Positions 36,001-44,313 of a stretch of DNA of 64,000 nucleotides are shown here, piece after piece. A program made the translations under genes and the position numbers. The DNA is from Triatoma infestans (taxonomy: Eukaryota; Arthropoda; Insecta; Hemiptera; Reduviidae), in assembly GCA_011037195.1 (NCBI GenBank), contig JAAEAF010003063.1, forward strand, positions 1 to 64,000, given 5' to 3'. The notes under the pieces are model-generated. The model saw nothing but the letters and a program-made list of their open reading frames with translations, did no database searches and was not told the origin of the DNA. Every line of letters begins with the position of its first letter. The stretch's first letter is position 1.

Positions 36001-39000
36001 TCCAACAAATTAGTATACCAACCTGTATTGCGAGATGTGATTAGTTTAGCAAAGTTATTTCCAGTTTACAAGGTATCATTTTGTCCCAGGTAAATATTTG
36101 TTGTTCACAAATATTTGAGAACATAACTGTAAGCTTTTCCCTATCCGAAGTATACAAATAAAAGGCAATAAACAAGGTAATAAATTATGAAAGTACTCGT
36201 TAAAATGAAAAATTCTGAAAAATAAAAACGACGCTAATGGAGGTGTGTCTTTCATTTTATCCCAGACTGTATGAATTCTTTTTCAGTACTAAAATTACTT
36301 TTCTACTTTTTAGTAGCTTACAGATTCTGCGTTTATTTTTTTTTAAAGCAGGGTTGAATTACAAGTTCCAAGATTACGCGAATCCCCTTTTCTGTGCGTT
36401 CTAAAGTAAAGCCTATTAAAATCTCTAATATTCACTTAAGTTGCCAAAAAAAAGTAATATATTTCTTGATACAGATACAATACATATGTAATCAAATCAG
36501 ATAAAAGAAGTAATGAAAAAGAAGTTAATGAAAGTGATGAAAATGTAGAAAACGATTTAAAGAATGCTAAAGCGGGGGCGAAAGAGAAATTAACACCAAA
36601 ACAAAGAAGGCAAGCAGATCGCGACAGATTCAGAACTAGGACTATTCATGATGCTCCTGCTCCACCTGCTGTTGAAAGGTATGAAGTCTTTTTTTTTCCC
36701 ATCAGTAGGTAGTTTTTTTTTTTTTTTAAACAGATGCTTTCAATAATTATTTTTATCTTCTGCATAGACTTTCAAGCATGGAAAGTAATGAAAGTGTACC
36801 TATAGCTGAGTTATCTCCTGAAGTTACCACTAGCAGTGAAGTAGAAGATACTTCACCGCCAAGACCGATTGTTACCAAACCTCCTGAGGTGAGTGAGATC
36901 ATTTTGATTTTACTATATCTTAAATAAAATTTTCATTTTTGTTTCTTTTGGTCAGAAGATTCATTTTCAACTTCAACTTTTTCGTCATTAACTTGTTTTT
37001 TTAATAAGTATTGGTTTTAATAAGAATTTACATATCACATTTAAGGTGAAGAGTATTCGAGGAGGTGGAGCAGCCGGCGGAGGCCGTAGTTCTATACCAG
37101 TTGTACGCAGCCCTGTGAAGACCAGCGCTTCCGCGTCTGCAGCTGCAAGTGCTAAGAAAAAAAGTGGGAATTTACAAAGACAGGGTACCTTTACTAAAGA
37201 AGAACCTACCTCCAGTATACCCGTTCCAATAAAGAAAATTGCTTCACCAGCCAAGAAAGCACCTTTGTGTAAGTTTCTTTAAATTTACTAGAAATAAATT
37301 ACTTTTATTTGCTATTAGAATCATGTCATTGATTTTATTTTAAATTATTATTAATATGTAACAAAGCGGATTAACAATAACATTTATTTAGTAGAGTATG
37401 CCAAAACGACATGACCCCAGACTGAATCCAGTTTCACTAAGGTTGATCTAGATTCCATTCTGCAACATCCTCTAGTTGCCCATGTAAGCCTTCTTTACAA
37501 GCTCACTACGGCTCCAACTTATTCCTTTAAAGGTATCCTTCGAGCCTCAAATTCTATTCTATTATTTTGACCTCCCAAAATAATCAGATACTCAATCAAC
37601 TTAATTATCAAAATGCAATTCTCAAAATGTCATTAGTATTTTTTCCTTTGCGAACATTAAGTTGAAGTCAACTCTGGACACGAGCTCTGATATGGATGAA
37701 AATCCGAAACCAACAGAAACATCAGAGAAATATGCATGCTACGATGGTATAAAATCCCAGAAGTTAAGTAAAGTTGAAAAAAAAAAAAAAATGTTTATAG
37801 CAAGCGCCTGAAACCGGTTAAAATGATGCCTTCTCCTGAATGTCCCATCATAGATTACCTTTTCTAGCTCGTCATAGAATCCGACATAACTTGATACTTC
37901 GGGTATGAAACTAATAATTATATCTTTTTAAAAATTTCTTATATATTCCAGCTGGCAATAAAAGTGCGGCGAATAACAGCAGTAGCAGTGGAATCGGTAG
38001 CGGAAGAGGTCGAGCTGCCAGTCTGCCTACAAAACCCGGCTATGGTGTACGTACTTCCGTAAGTAATCAGAGCTTGAAATCAGCTTGCTCAGATCAAGCG
38101 AGCACCAGATGGCATTCTAATTCTAGCCTAAATAGTGCACCACCAATTAAAAAAGATGCAACATCTAAGATCGCTAGTCTTTGGAAAAAAGTTGATGAAA
38201 ATAAAAAAAAACAACAACAGGGGAAGGACACACGTGTTTGGATCCCTCCGGAACCAAAGAGTAAGCAGGTAAGTATCTTTGATAGGCCTTCCATGAAAAC
38301 GAGCAAAAATTTAGAAAAATTATCACGAGAAATATACAGTACTTTTATGAGCGATCGTAATTATGAAAAATGTATTAGGAAACCACAGCACCATTAAGTA
38401 TCCGAGTTACCCTAATAGCAGCAAACGTCATTATAATTTGCTGATTTTATATGTAAAGCATTTATTATGCAGATTTTGAGAATTCAAAAACGAAACAATA
38501 ACTTCAAATTTCCTATCTGTTTGGGTATTCCCGGGGGATCCGACACGAAAATTTCAATGGAATAGTTGCCCGAATGCACTGCAGCTTAAATATGTATTTA
38601 TCTGAGATAAGCATTATAGAATGCTTCCTTTTCTATATGGATCAGTAGTTAAATATTTAAAACTTGAAACATGGAAGTTCCGTGTTAAGATTTGGTTACA
38701 AACATACCTGTTATTGTCGTTAAATATTGTGTGAATTCTGCTACTTTATTACTTCCTACTTGTAATCAGCACCATTATGCCCAATGACAGCGAAATAGAT
38801 GTGATCACGCTTTTTTCTTCTTTTTTTTTTTTTTAAAAAGAATTTGAACTTTATTTCTAAATATCTGTGGAATGTTTTTTATCACGGTTCATTCAGAACC
38901 GTCTTTCAGTCATCATATCTAATCTAACCAAAACTACAGAATCTACTACTCTAATGATTAATATACAGGGTGTCCGGGCTAAGTTGGCCACTCCCTTTTT

Positions 39001-41296
39001 CTCGGTAATTATTGATGGAAAAAAAATTTCAAATCATAACTCCGTTTATTTTTTGAGTAGTACCTAATGATATAAAAAAAATTCTGCTGCTGATATGCAG
39101 GTTACAGAAGCAAACTTTTTAAAAATTAAAATTGCTTTTGTAGTTCCCAAGTTATGAATTTTTGAACGAAAAAACAAACTTTTTTTTGCTGGATCTTAAA
39201 AAACAAAATTGCTTCCTTAATCCTTGTGCTTAAAGTAAAAAATAAAAGTTAATGACAAAATTAAACTGAATGAATTTAAAACTATTCAAAAAAAAAAAAT
39301 GCCCCCCCCCCACTGTGCAATGCAATCTTCGGCCCTCTCACAAACGACTCATGAACCGCAGCAAAAACAGACCGTCCATCAATATGCCGCATCAACAACC
39401 CTTCGTTTTAGCTCCTCAACGCTTCTTATTAGCTCTAAATTAGAAAACACCATGTCTTTTAAAGCGCCCCAAAGAAAATAATCAAGAGGGAAAAGGTCCG
39501 GGGATATCGGGGGCCAGCTAACCTTACTTGTACGACCTAAAGCGTCAATTTAGGTATTGTCTGGCAAGGCGGCTGTTATAAGCTGGACAACCATCCATTT
39601 GGAACCACATTCTCAGCCGTGTAAAAAGTGGTACATCTTCAAGAAGCTCGGGGAGTGTAACCACCATACATTTATGCTTATAACAACTTGATGCTGGGAC
39701 TGATAAGATAGATGGGGATTTTGGTCAGCCCAGGAACGGAAATTCCACCTATTAAAAACACCGTCGGTCCATAAAATAAAAGACAAATAAATCTGGAATT
39801 TCCTCCGTTAATACACTAATATGAGACAAAAACGTAAGTCGGTGCTTCTTGGATCCCCTTCGCGAAACTCTTGATAGTGCCGAAGTATTTCCCACACGAC
39901 AGTTTTACTAATTCCTAGAACTCTAGCCGCATTTCGAAGTGAAGGTTAGGATTCTCCTGCACATACAGTGGTTACATCAAGCTCAGTATCGAAAGTAGGA
40001 ACATTATTAACCCTATTTCTTGGCCCTTGGCGAATGACACTGCCAAATGAGCGGAACGTTGCAACACAATACAAGCAGTCATTTTCGTTCAGGAAATCTC
40101 TCCTGGTAAACCCTTGCAGCTGTTTGAGCTTGACGACTGCATTCAACAAAAATGATGTGCATATCAGTTTTTTCGTTCCGACGGTTCATCTTGCCGGAAC
40201 GAATGGAAGTTTGAGGTAGACTGAAAGTATTTTAAAAACAACGCATTGTTTACAACTTATGGGATTAAAACAGTAAACAAGAGAGCATTTGTGTAAACAT
40301 TCATCTTGCATTTTTGTTTTTGCCCTTTGGATGGACTCTTATGCGTGTATCCATAACTGTTTTTTATTACGCCAGCGGTAAAAAAAACTTTTTTTTCGTT
40401 CAAAAATTCATAACTTGGGAACTACAAAAGCAATTTTAATTTATCAAAAACAATTTTTCTCACAAAAAAAAAAGTACTTTTAGAATTCATAATAAAAAAT
40501 AGGGGTTCCCAAAAGTTTGTTTCTTTAAGCTGCATATCAGCAGCAGAATTTTTTTTTTATTATAATATCATTAGATTCTGTTCAAAAAATAAAGGGAGTT
40601 ATGATTTGAAATTTTTTTTTCCCTTATCAATAATTACCGTGAAGAAGGGCCCGGGGGCACCCTGTATATACTTTTGACGCCATTGTTAATACTGAGAGAA
40701 TGTTTTACAACTTTCAACATATTATGTTTATAAAATAGTATCTATCGTCAGAGAAACAGAAATTTTGGAAGTAATGTAGATTCCGTTTAATAAGTTATAA
40801 TAATAAGCCACTACCACCACCAAGCCACTTTATTATACATTCATTGATCTTTCCATCTTACTTTTTATTTATCGTTAAGTTACAATACTAGTTCTCCATT
40901 CGTTTGTTAATAAAAAAAAAAAAAGGTTTTTAGATAAATTAGAAACATATTATGGTCGCCCTAACGATCGATCATACCTTGATTACACATACACTGGACG
41001 TGATCCGATTTCCAGATGGTCTCTCCTAAGGTATTGGGCAAAAGCATCGTGAATAATCGCAGGAAGCTTAAGAACTGTCGTCCTCACGAGTTTTATTACC
41101 TAGGGTGTAATTTTAATTTTTAATTCAATAATACTGGAGTAATGTGCTAATATTTACCGTACTGAGGACCCTTTCTTTGGGAGGCAAATATTATTAACAT
41201 AACTAGTGACATAAGTTATTCACTTACTAATTCGGAATTATTAAAAGAAAAAATGTTTATTATTATTTTTTTTGTTTTGTTTTGCAGGTGGCATAA
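15328..41296 (+). CDS. Apc: Adenomatous polyposis coli homologue (APC), about 1583 codons visible in 30 exons, 5' end not found
   Basis: APC is the scaffold of the cytoplasmic beta-catenin destruction complex with axin, GSK3 and CK1, and also acts on the cytoskeleton. Conceptual splicing gives one open frame through 30 exons with matching phases at every junction. Domain order: armadillo repeats (about 65-525), three 15-aa beta-catenin-binding repeats (about 545-620), 20-aa repeats interleaved with three SAMP motifs (about 665-1045), three PPSxM motifs (about 1110-1245), then a basic, Ser/Gly-rich tail ending at about 1583. The first visible exon starts at an acceptor in phase 0, so at least one upstream exon is missing. 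The protein is shorter than vertebrate APC (about 2840) and lacks its C-terminal PDZ ligand. Having both 15-aa repeats and a basic tail makes it the full-length APC type, not the short fly Apc2. Exons are detailed in the next five entries. Confidence 0.9.
18470..19215. repeat. Dispersed repeat family A debris inside an APC intron
   Basis: Around 18650-18790 the blocks 'ccccagaacaccctaagatc', 'cccgaaaaatgtttcaaatg' and 'aactttccaagttttaagaa' resemble the copies at the left edge. At about 19173-19215, 'taagaaaaagtattgcaatc' followed by 'ttttcgagtttt' is the reverse complement of the closing block of those copies. Both orientations are present, so it is a composite or rearranged insertion in the intron 18336-19993. 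Confidence 0.45.
22214..22476 (+). mobile_element. tRNA-derived SINE, full-length copy with poly(A)
   Basis: The head carries an RNA polymerase III A box TAGCTCAGTGG (22221-22231) and a perfect B box GGTTCGAATCC (22287-22297), so it derives from a tRNA. Between them about 18 bases ('actggcaa..acgcg') are duplicated, making the head longer than a tRNA. The body follows ('ttagattttctcttcctg', 'tacagctcactgtccggtga', 'gcaatgcactgagaagg'), then a tail 'gcacaatagatctttcagga' and 12 As. It lies in APC intron 21019-23141. Related copies are at 59.7, 62.2, 63.0 and 63.3 kb. Confidence 0.8.
23142..25015 (+). CDS. Apc: APC exons 11-14: 15-aa beta-catenin-binding repeats
   Basis: Exons: 23142-23233, 23340-23433, 23511-23660, 24940-25015. 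Three repeats of the 'NYSLKY' type are read, one per exon or junction: 'EQPVNYSLKY' (across the 23233/23340 junction), 'NDAVNYSIKFKE' and 'LTDYSLRYNEEE'. These bind beta-catenin constitutively in other APC proteins. The acceptor at 23339 restores the canonical SLKY; another in-frame acceptor at 23297 would insert 14 residues into the repeat. The donor used for the first exon is gttagt at 23234. The 1.3-kb intron before 24940 carries repeat-derived sequence ending in 'cacaatagatc' at 24808-24818. Confidence 0.85.
23735..24835 (+). mobile_element. Probable degenerate LINE sequence in an APC intron
   Basis: This block has higher GC content and little of the AT-rich texture of neighbouring intron. 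I could not read a protein domain from it. Its end, 'ggtaattcacaatagatcat' then 'tttgggtcacg' (about 24801-24832), resembles the 3' end of the LINE at 25443-25875 ('gccacaatagatccttgggg' then 'tgtcgcgg'), which is why I call it LINE-derived. Confidence 0.4.
25443..25875 (+). mobile_element. 5'-truncated LINE flanked by a 14-bp target-site duplication
   Basis: The sequence taagtggtatgagc occurs just before (25429-25442) and just after (25876-25889). Between them, shifted frames give 'LTGHCRLNKHMHRIGLA', 'SLCRFC.EEEETVLHVVCQCEG' and 'LSDLLSLLRQAEL', the C-terminal segment after RNase H of R1/I/Jockey-type LINEs (zinc-binding Cys/His plus 'GHC.LN.H'). The 3' end contains 'cacaatagatc' and finishes in a 'ctatccatctatc' tail. 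It is severely 5'-truncated and frameshifted. It sits in APC intron 25016-26406. Confidence 0.8.
26407..34254 (+). CDS. Apc: APC exons 15-24: 20-aa repeats and SAMP motifs
   Basis: Exons: 26407-26521, 27095-27195, 27284-27414, 27542-27648, 31988-32114, 32249-32407, 32805-32911, 33785-33901, 33983-34047, 34132-34254. 20-aa repeats (phospho-regulated beta-catenin binding) are 'TPLMFSRCSSLGSLSS', 'STPAQFSTATSLSDLTFDDD', 'FCTEDTPASLSHATSHSEL' and 'TEGSPGNFSNRSSLSDLTI'. The second exon holds 'SGVMSPSEVPDSPTQTVPPS', the conserved 'SPSDLPDSPGQTMPPS' segment of APC. SAMP (axin RGS-binding) motifs follow repeats: 'LADCISIGMQ' (degenerate), 'LAECIQSGMP' and 'LLMQVISSGMP'. The exon at 27284 has a second in-frame acceptor 6 bases upstream. 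The 4.3-kb intron 27649-31987 carries a LINE and a foldback repeat. Confidence 0.88.
28740..29870 (+). mobile_element. Degenerate LINE with RNase H domain in APC intron
   Basis: At about 29290-29365 the plus strand reads 'PGHAGIEGNERADRL', the C-terminal catalytic block of LINE-encoded RNase H. Further on, 'LVAVITGHN' with 'IGRTF', then 'CQCPRFAG'-like and 'LGGLELKDILGYCRQTGRL' segments match the tail of the same proteins. Stops and frameshifts are frequent, so it is inactive. The preceding 28100-28740 has no clear identity. Confidence 0.7.
30482..30927. repeat. Foldback/MITE with about 120-bp inverted arms
   Basis: The left arm 30482-30606 and right arm 30811-30927 are imperfect inverted copies. 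Shared pieces include 'ggccagaggagtttttaaag' facing 'ctttaaaaactcctctggcc', 'ttctttgttgctct' facing 'agagcaacaaagaa', and 'accattggtgcccttcttc' facing 'gaagaagggcaccaatggt'. The 200-bp loop is AT-rich. It lies in APC intron 27649-31987. Confidence 0.75.
30985..31400 (+). repeat. Dispersed repeat family A, intronic copy
   Basis: 'gcagccatttttgtgaaatt' followed by 'cgcgaaaaactgg' and, further on, 'acctcaaaacatgtatatcc' then 'acgattgcaataacctctt' match the blocks of the copies at 663-1812 in the same order and strand. Confidence 0.55.
34424..35168 (+). CDS. Apc: APC exon 25: large exon with three PPSxM motifs
   Basis: At 745 nt this is the largest APC exon. It joins the preceding exon in phase 1 (C|CT) and leaves in phase 2. 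It encodes 248 acidic, Ser-rich residues with two near-identical segments, 'QPPSNMASILSLSCS' and 'QPPSAMDSILSLSCS', and a third diverged one, 'KPPTEMDDLPELDNS', followed by 'IMSVASLSSEIADN'. Before the donor is 'RRITAKQRRELGKFR'; the next exon has 'KEKLTPKQRRQADRDRFRTR', a similar 'T.KQRR' basic stretch. I recall similar PPxxM segments in insect APC but assign no partner. Confidence 0.85.
36475..41296 (+). CDS. Apc: APC exons 26-30: basic C-terminal region and stop
   Basis: Exons: 36475-36678, 36768-36888, 37046-37268, 37952-38268, 41288-41296 (stop codon at 41294). The third encodes a Gly/Ala/Ser-rich stretch and 'LQRQGTFTKEEPTSSIPVP', matching the 'VRQSTFIKEAPSPT' motif of the vertebrate APC basic domain. 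The fourth has 'SKIASLWKKVDENKKK' and 'KDTRVWIPPEPKSKQ'. Splicing from the donor at 38269 to the strong acceptor ending at 41287 adds only Val-Ala and a stop. If the donor is not used, the frame stays open for 42 more residues to a TAA at 38395. AATAAA at 41756 supports a terminal exon at 41288. No EB1-type SxIP motif or PDZ ligand is evident at the end. Confidence 0.78.
37660..37870 (+). repeat. Intronic dispersed repeat with 'gaaaccgg' signature
   Basis: 'gttgaagtcaactct.gacac' (about 37671) also occurs in the intron at about 17120. The following 'ccgaaacc..cagaaacatcag' and 'gcgcctgaaaccggttaaaatg' resemble the arm signature of the foldback element at 9935-10128. No coding content is seen. 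Confidence 0.35.
38964..40666 (-). mobile_element. Tc1/mariner-superfamily DNA transposon with long terminal inverted repeats, inside the last APC intron
   Basis: The element begins TACAGGGTG and ends with its inverse ...CCCTGTA, each end next to TA, the usual target duplication of this superfamily. Inverted repeats extend inward about 225-285 bp: left 38964-39190, right about 40382-40666, sharing 'ggtaattattgat', 'ctgctgatatgcag'-like and 'cataacttgggaactac' blocks. The interior carries a decayed transposase on the minus strand. Stops and frameshifts show it is inactive. It lies between the donor at 38269 and the acceptor at 41287. Confidence 0.85.
39379..40189 (-). pseudogene. Decayed transposase of the Tc1/mariner-type element
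   Basis: The minus-strand reading has segments of a transposase family common in insects, spread over several frames. The N-terminal helix-turn-helix part begins MNRRNEKTDMHIIFVECSRQ and has 'ARVYQERFPERK'. The middle part has 'LRNAARVLGISKTVVWEIL'. The catalytic part has 'WTDGVFNRWNF', 'LPELLEDVPLFTRLRMWFQ', 'MDGCPAYNSRLARQYLN' and 'PLDYFLWGALKDMVF'. Acidic residues at 'WTDG' and 'MDG' are in the positions of the catalytic triad. It has several frameshifts and in-frame stops. Confidence 0.8.
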
Positions 41297-41780
41297 AAAC
41301 AAATTGTATATAAAAGTAGTTAGTCATCATCATCCGCCTGCATTAAGATCTTTAATAAACGACCTTAAAAACAAAGAACAATCGTACGTTTCTTCTTGTA
41401 AAAATTAATCTTAGTGCTTTTACATATTTTAATTTAAAAAAACAAATTATTATTTGACAGCATTCCTCTAAGAAAACAACCAAAAAAAACTTAAAATGCT
41501 AGGTCTGTTTTTAAAGAATTTTTGTTTTATTTTTCCATGGTAGTATTTATGATCTTTCAAATTGTCATTAATTTTTTTTTTTTTAAATAGGTGCAGTTAT
41601 AAAAAGATAGTGCACTTAATTAATAAACTAGACCATTATTATAATTAAAAATAGTCCAAAGAGCTGTGCAATATATTTGATGAAAATTACTATATTAAAG
41701 CCAATTTACAGCTTTCTCTTTTTATTTTATTTATTTTTTTTTTTAATGTATGTACAATAAATATTTTCTTTTGTTTTGTA
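41297..41780 (+). other. APC 3' UTR with candidate poly(A) signal
   Basis: After the stop at 41294 comes AT-rich sequence. AATAAA occurs early (about 41353) and again at 41756-41761, the latter followed by a T-rich stretch. I take 41756 as the more likely signal. Confidence 0.45.
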
Positions 41781-44022
41781 TTTTTTTTTTTTGTCTCTCT
41801 TGGAAGATTGTGTGATTTTATTTATTTATATTAAATGTAGTATTTTTCATTTTTATTTCGTTTCTTTATTTAAGTATCTTAACATCACAGACTGCTTAAA
41901 TTATAAAATATTGATAACTATATATTTTATAGTTAAGTATATAACTTATTTATATAATTAATTAAAAGGAATGCTATAAAAATTCAAAAGGATAGCCAGA
42001 AAAAAAAAAAAACTCGTATTCATTCAAAAATAAAATTATCTTTTAAGAATTATTTGTAATTCGTATGTTTTATATTAATAGATTTATATATCAGTTTAAT
42101 AATCTTTATGCTAAAAAAACAATTGTTATATAACCTTGAATTACCTTTAAAGGATTTTTAATCAATTTATCCAAATTTTGTCCTTAAAAAAGAAAGAAAC
42201 AATTTGTCAATAGTTTTTATGTAGAAAATATTTGTTTATTGTTCCCTAATAGTTATGAAAAAAAAAGAAGACGTGTAATTCAGGTACAAAAAAACAGAAT
42301 TTCATACATAAATCTCTTAGTAAAGTTTTCATTTATTTTCTTTTTTTTAATTATTATTATTGAAAACCTAATTTACAATAAATATATACAAAGAACAATT
42401 CTTCAATACATACACTTCAGAAGTAAATTAAAAGAAATTTGTTTCCTAATATTAGGAAAAGAAAAACTAATTTTAATTCTTACTCTCCATATAATGAGGT
42501 CATCTGTAAATATTTCTTTCAGGCTTAGATATGGAGTTTTTTTTTTTTTTTTTAATTAGATCAATATTATAATAAGAGTACAGAGGCACCACCAAGGTTA
42601 GTTACAATTTTATAAAATAATATTTTCAATATAAATCTGATATTTATATCAAATTACCAGCAAAATTTCTCATTAGTGGGAGTGTTGAACAAATTTAGGT
42701 CAGCAGTTTTTTCTTTCTCCATGAAGAATCTAAATATAGCTACAGAAATTATTTTTCAAAGGCAAAACGGTTTTCAAATTGCAATGCTTGATATAACATT
42801 AACCGAGAAAAAAAAAAATAAACGATTAAATTCAAAAATGCCCGGATCTCATAAGTGCAAGAAAACTAAAATTTCATGATTTTATTAGATCAGCAACAAA
42901 TCCCTACAATTTATTTTTGACCCTCCAAATTCCATATTGAATAATTCTCGGTATACCATGGAAGTTAGGAGCCCGCCGCAACATACAGAGATCAACTCTT
43001 TTTTTCCCAAAAATAGAAATAAACATACATCTCCTCCTAACAATTAAATTACATACCTAAACATTTTCTTCCTTAAAACTACAGTCATTTAGGTAGAACT
43101 GTAAAGTCACAATGAAACTAAATGAAACTATTAAAGTCTTTTTTACTGTTTACTGTTTTCTTTAATATAAGCAAAAAGATTTAAAGATTATTATCAATTA
43201 TTAAGATTAACATTAACATTGTGTAGTTATTTTGAATTTGATATTTGTTTGCAAAGATTTGAAATTTGTTAGTATGTGTGGCAATTGATTCATGGCCCTA
43301 TATATCATCACCAATTATCCAAATTCTTAAATGTTATATTTCTTTATCAAATAATTAACGGCATCTAGAAAAAAGTTGCTTTGAAAAAACAGAAAATTAT
43401 AAGGCGGTGAAAAGTAGATTTTTTCTATTAAAAAGATATAATCAAAAGTATATTTTCCCATTAAAAAGCTCCATATAAAATGGCATAAGTAAAAATAAAA
43501 TAAAATTGTTTCGGAATTTTTGTTCCAACTCAATTTCAGAATTCAGAAAAACTGCTGATCCTTAAAACTGCAAAAATTCTTTTTAATCTAATAATTGATT
43601 AAAAGTAAAAAATTAAAAAAAAAATATTTACTGAAAATAATATGAATTATTTCGTACTTTCTGGATAAAATAACACGCTTATATGTTAGAAAAGAGAGAG
43701 CAATAAGAATCGTTCTCTTCATACTATAATTCAGTGAATACTTTGTACAATTAAATCACATAACACAAATTCACATATACAGACATACAAATGAACTCTT
43801 TTTTTTCTTCTTTATAAGAACTTAAAAAAAAAAATCCACAATTTTAATCTTAAAACAAAATCTAAAAAAGTGACTTGATGAATCGATCGATGAATATTCA
43901 AAGTACCTACATTTGGAAAACGTTCTTAAAGAACTATTAATATCGAAGCTACACTAAAGTTAAATATTGAAACAATTACAAAAGTGCATTTTCTCAAGGT
44001 ATGTGGCAAAACAGAATATAAT

Positions 44023-44065
<43 letters not shown>

Positions 44066-44074
44066 AAAAAAAAA

Positions 44075-44106
<32 letters not shown>

Positions 44107-44313
44107 AAAAAACAGAAAAAGAGGGTGCTATAAGAAGAATTATTTGCAAAATAAATACAATACCCAACTCGAATCCAAATTTTATATTTCTTTCCGTCAT
44201 AAATTATTGTAATTACAAATACACAATTTTTTTTTTTTTTCTTTTTTTGTTTAAATATGGAAACAACATAAAATTTATAAATAAATAACCAATCGAACAT
44301 TCACTAATTATAT
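41781..44313. other. Convergent intergenic region between APC (+) and the p24 gene (-)
   Basis: It is AT-rich with no supported gene. It should contain the 3' UTR of the minus-strand p24 gene next to 44314. It has an A homopolymer-rich tract at 44028-44112; the Lys-rich and Phe-rich ORFs there are artefacts of that tract. Confidence 0.5.
44028..44112. repeat. Long A-rich homopolymer tract
   Basis: About 80 of 85 bases are A, broken by single C and G bases. It lies about 200 bp downstream (minus sense) of the p24 stop codon. It may be a retroposon tail or a region where base calling is unreliable. Confidence 0.8.

Noticed and set aside
43967..44300. Lys-rich and Phe-rich ORFs
   Set aside because: They are translations of the A-rich homopolymer tract.
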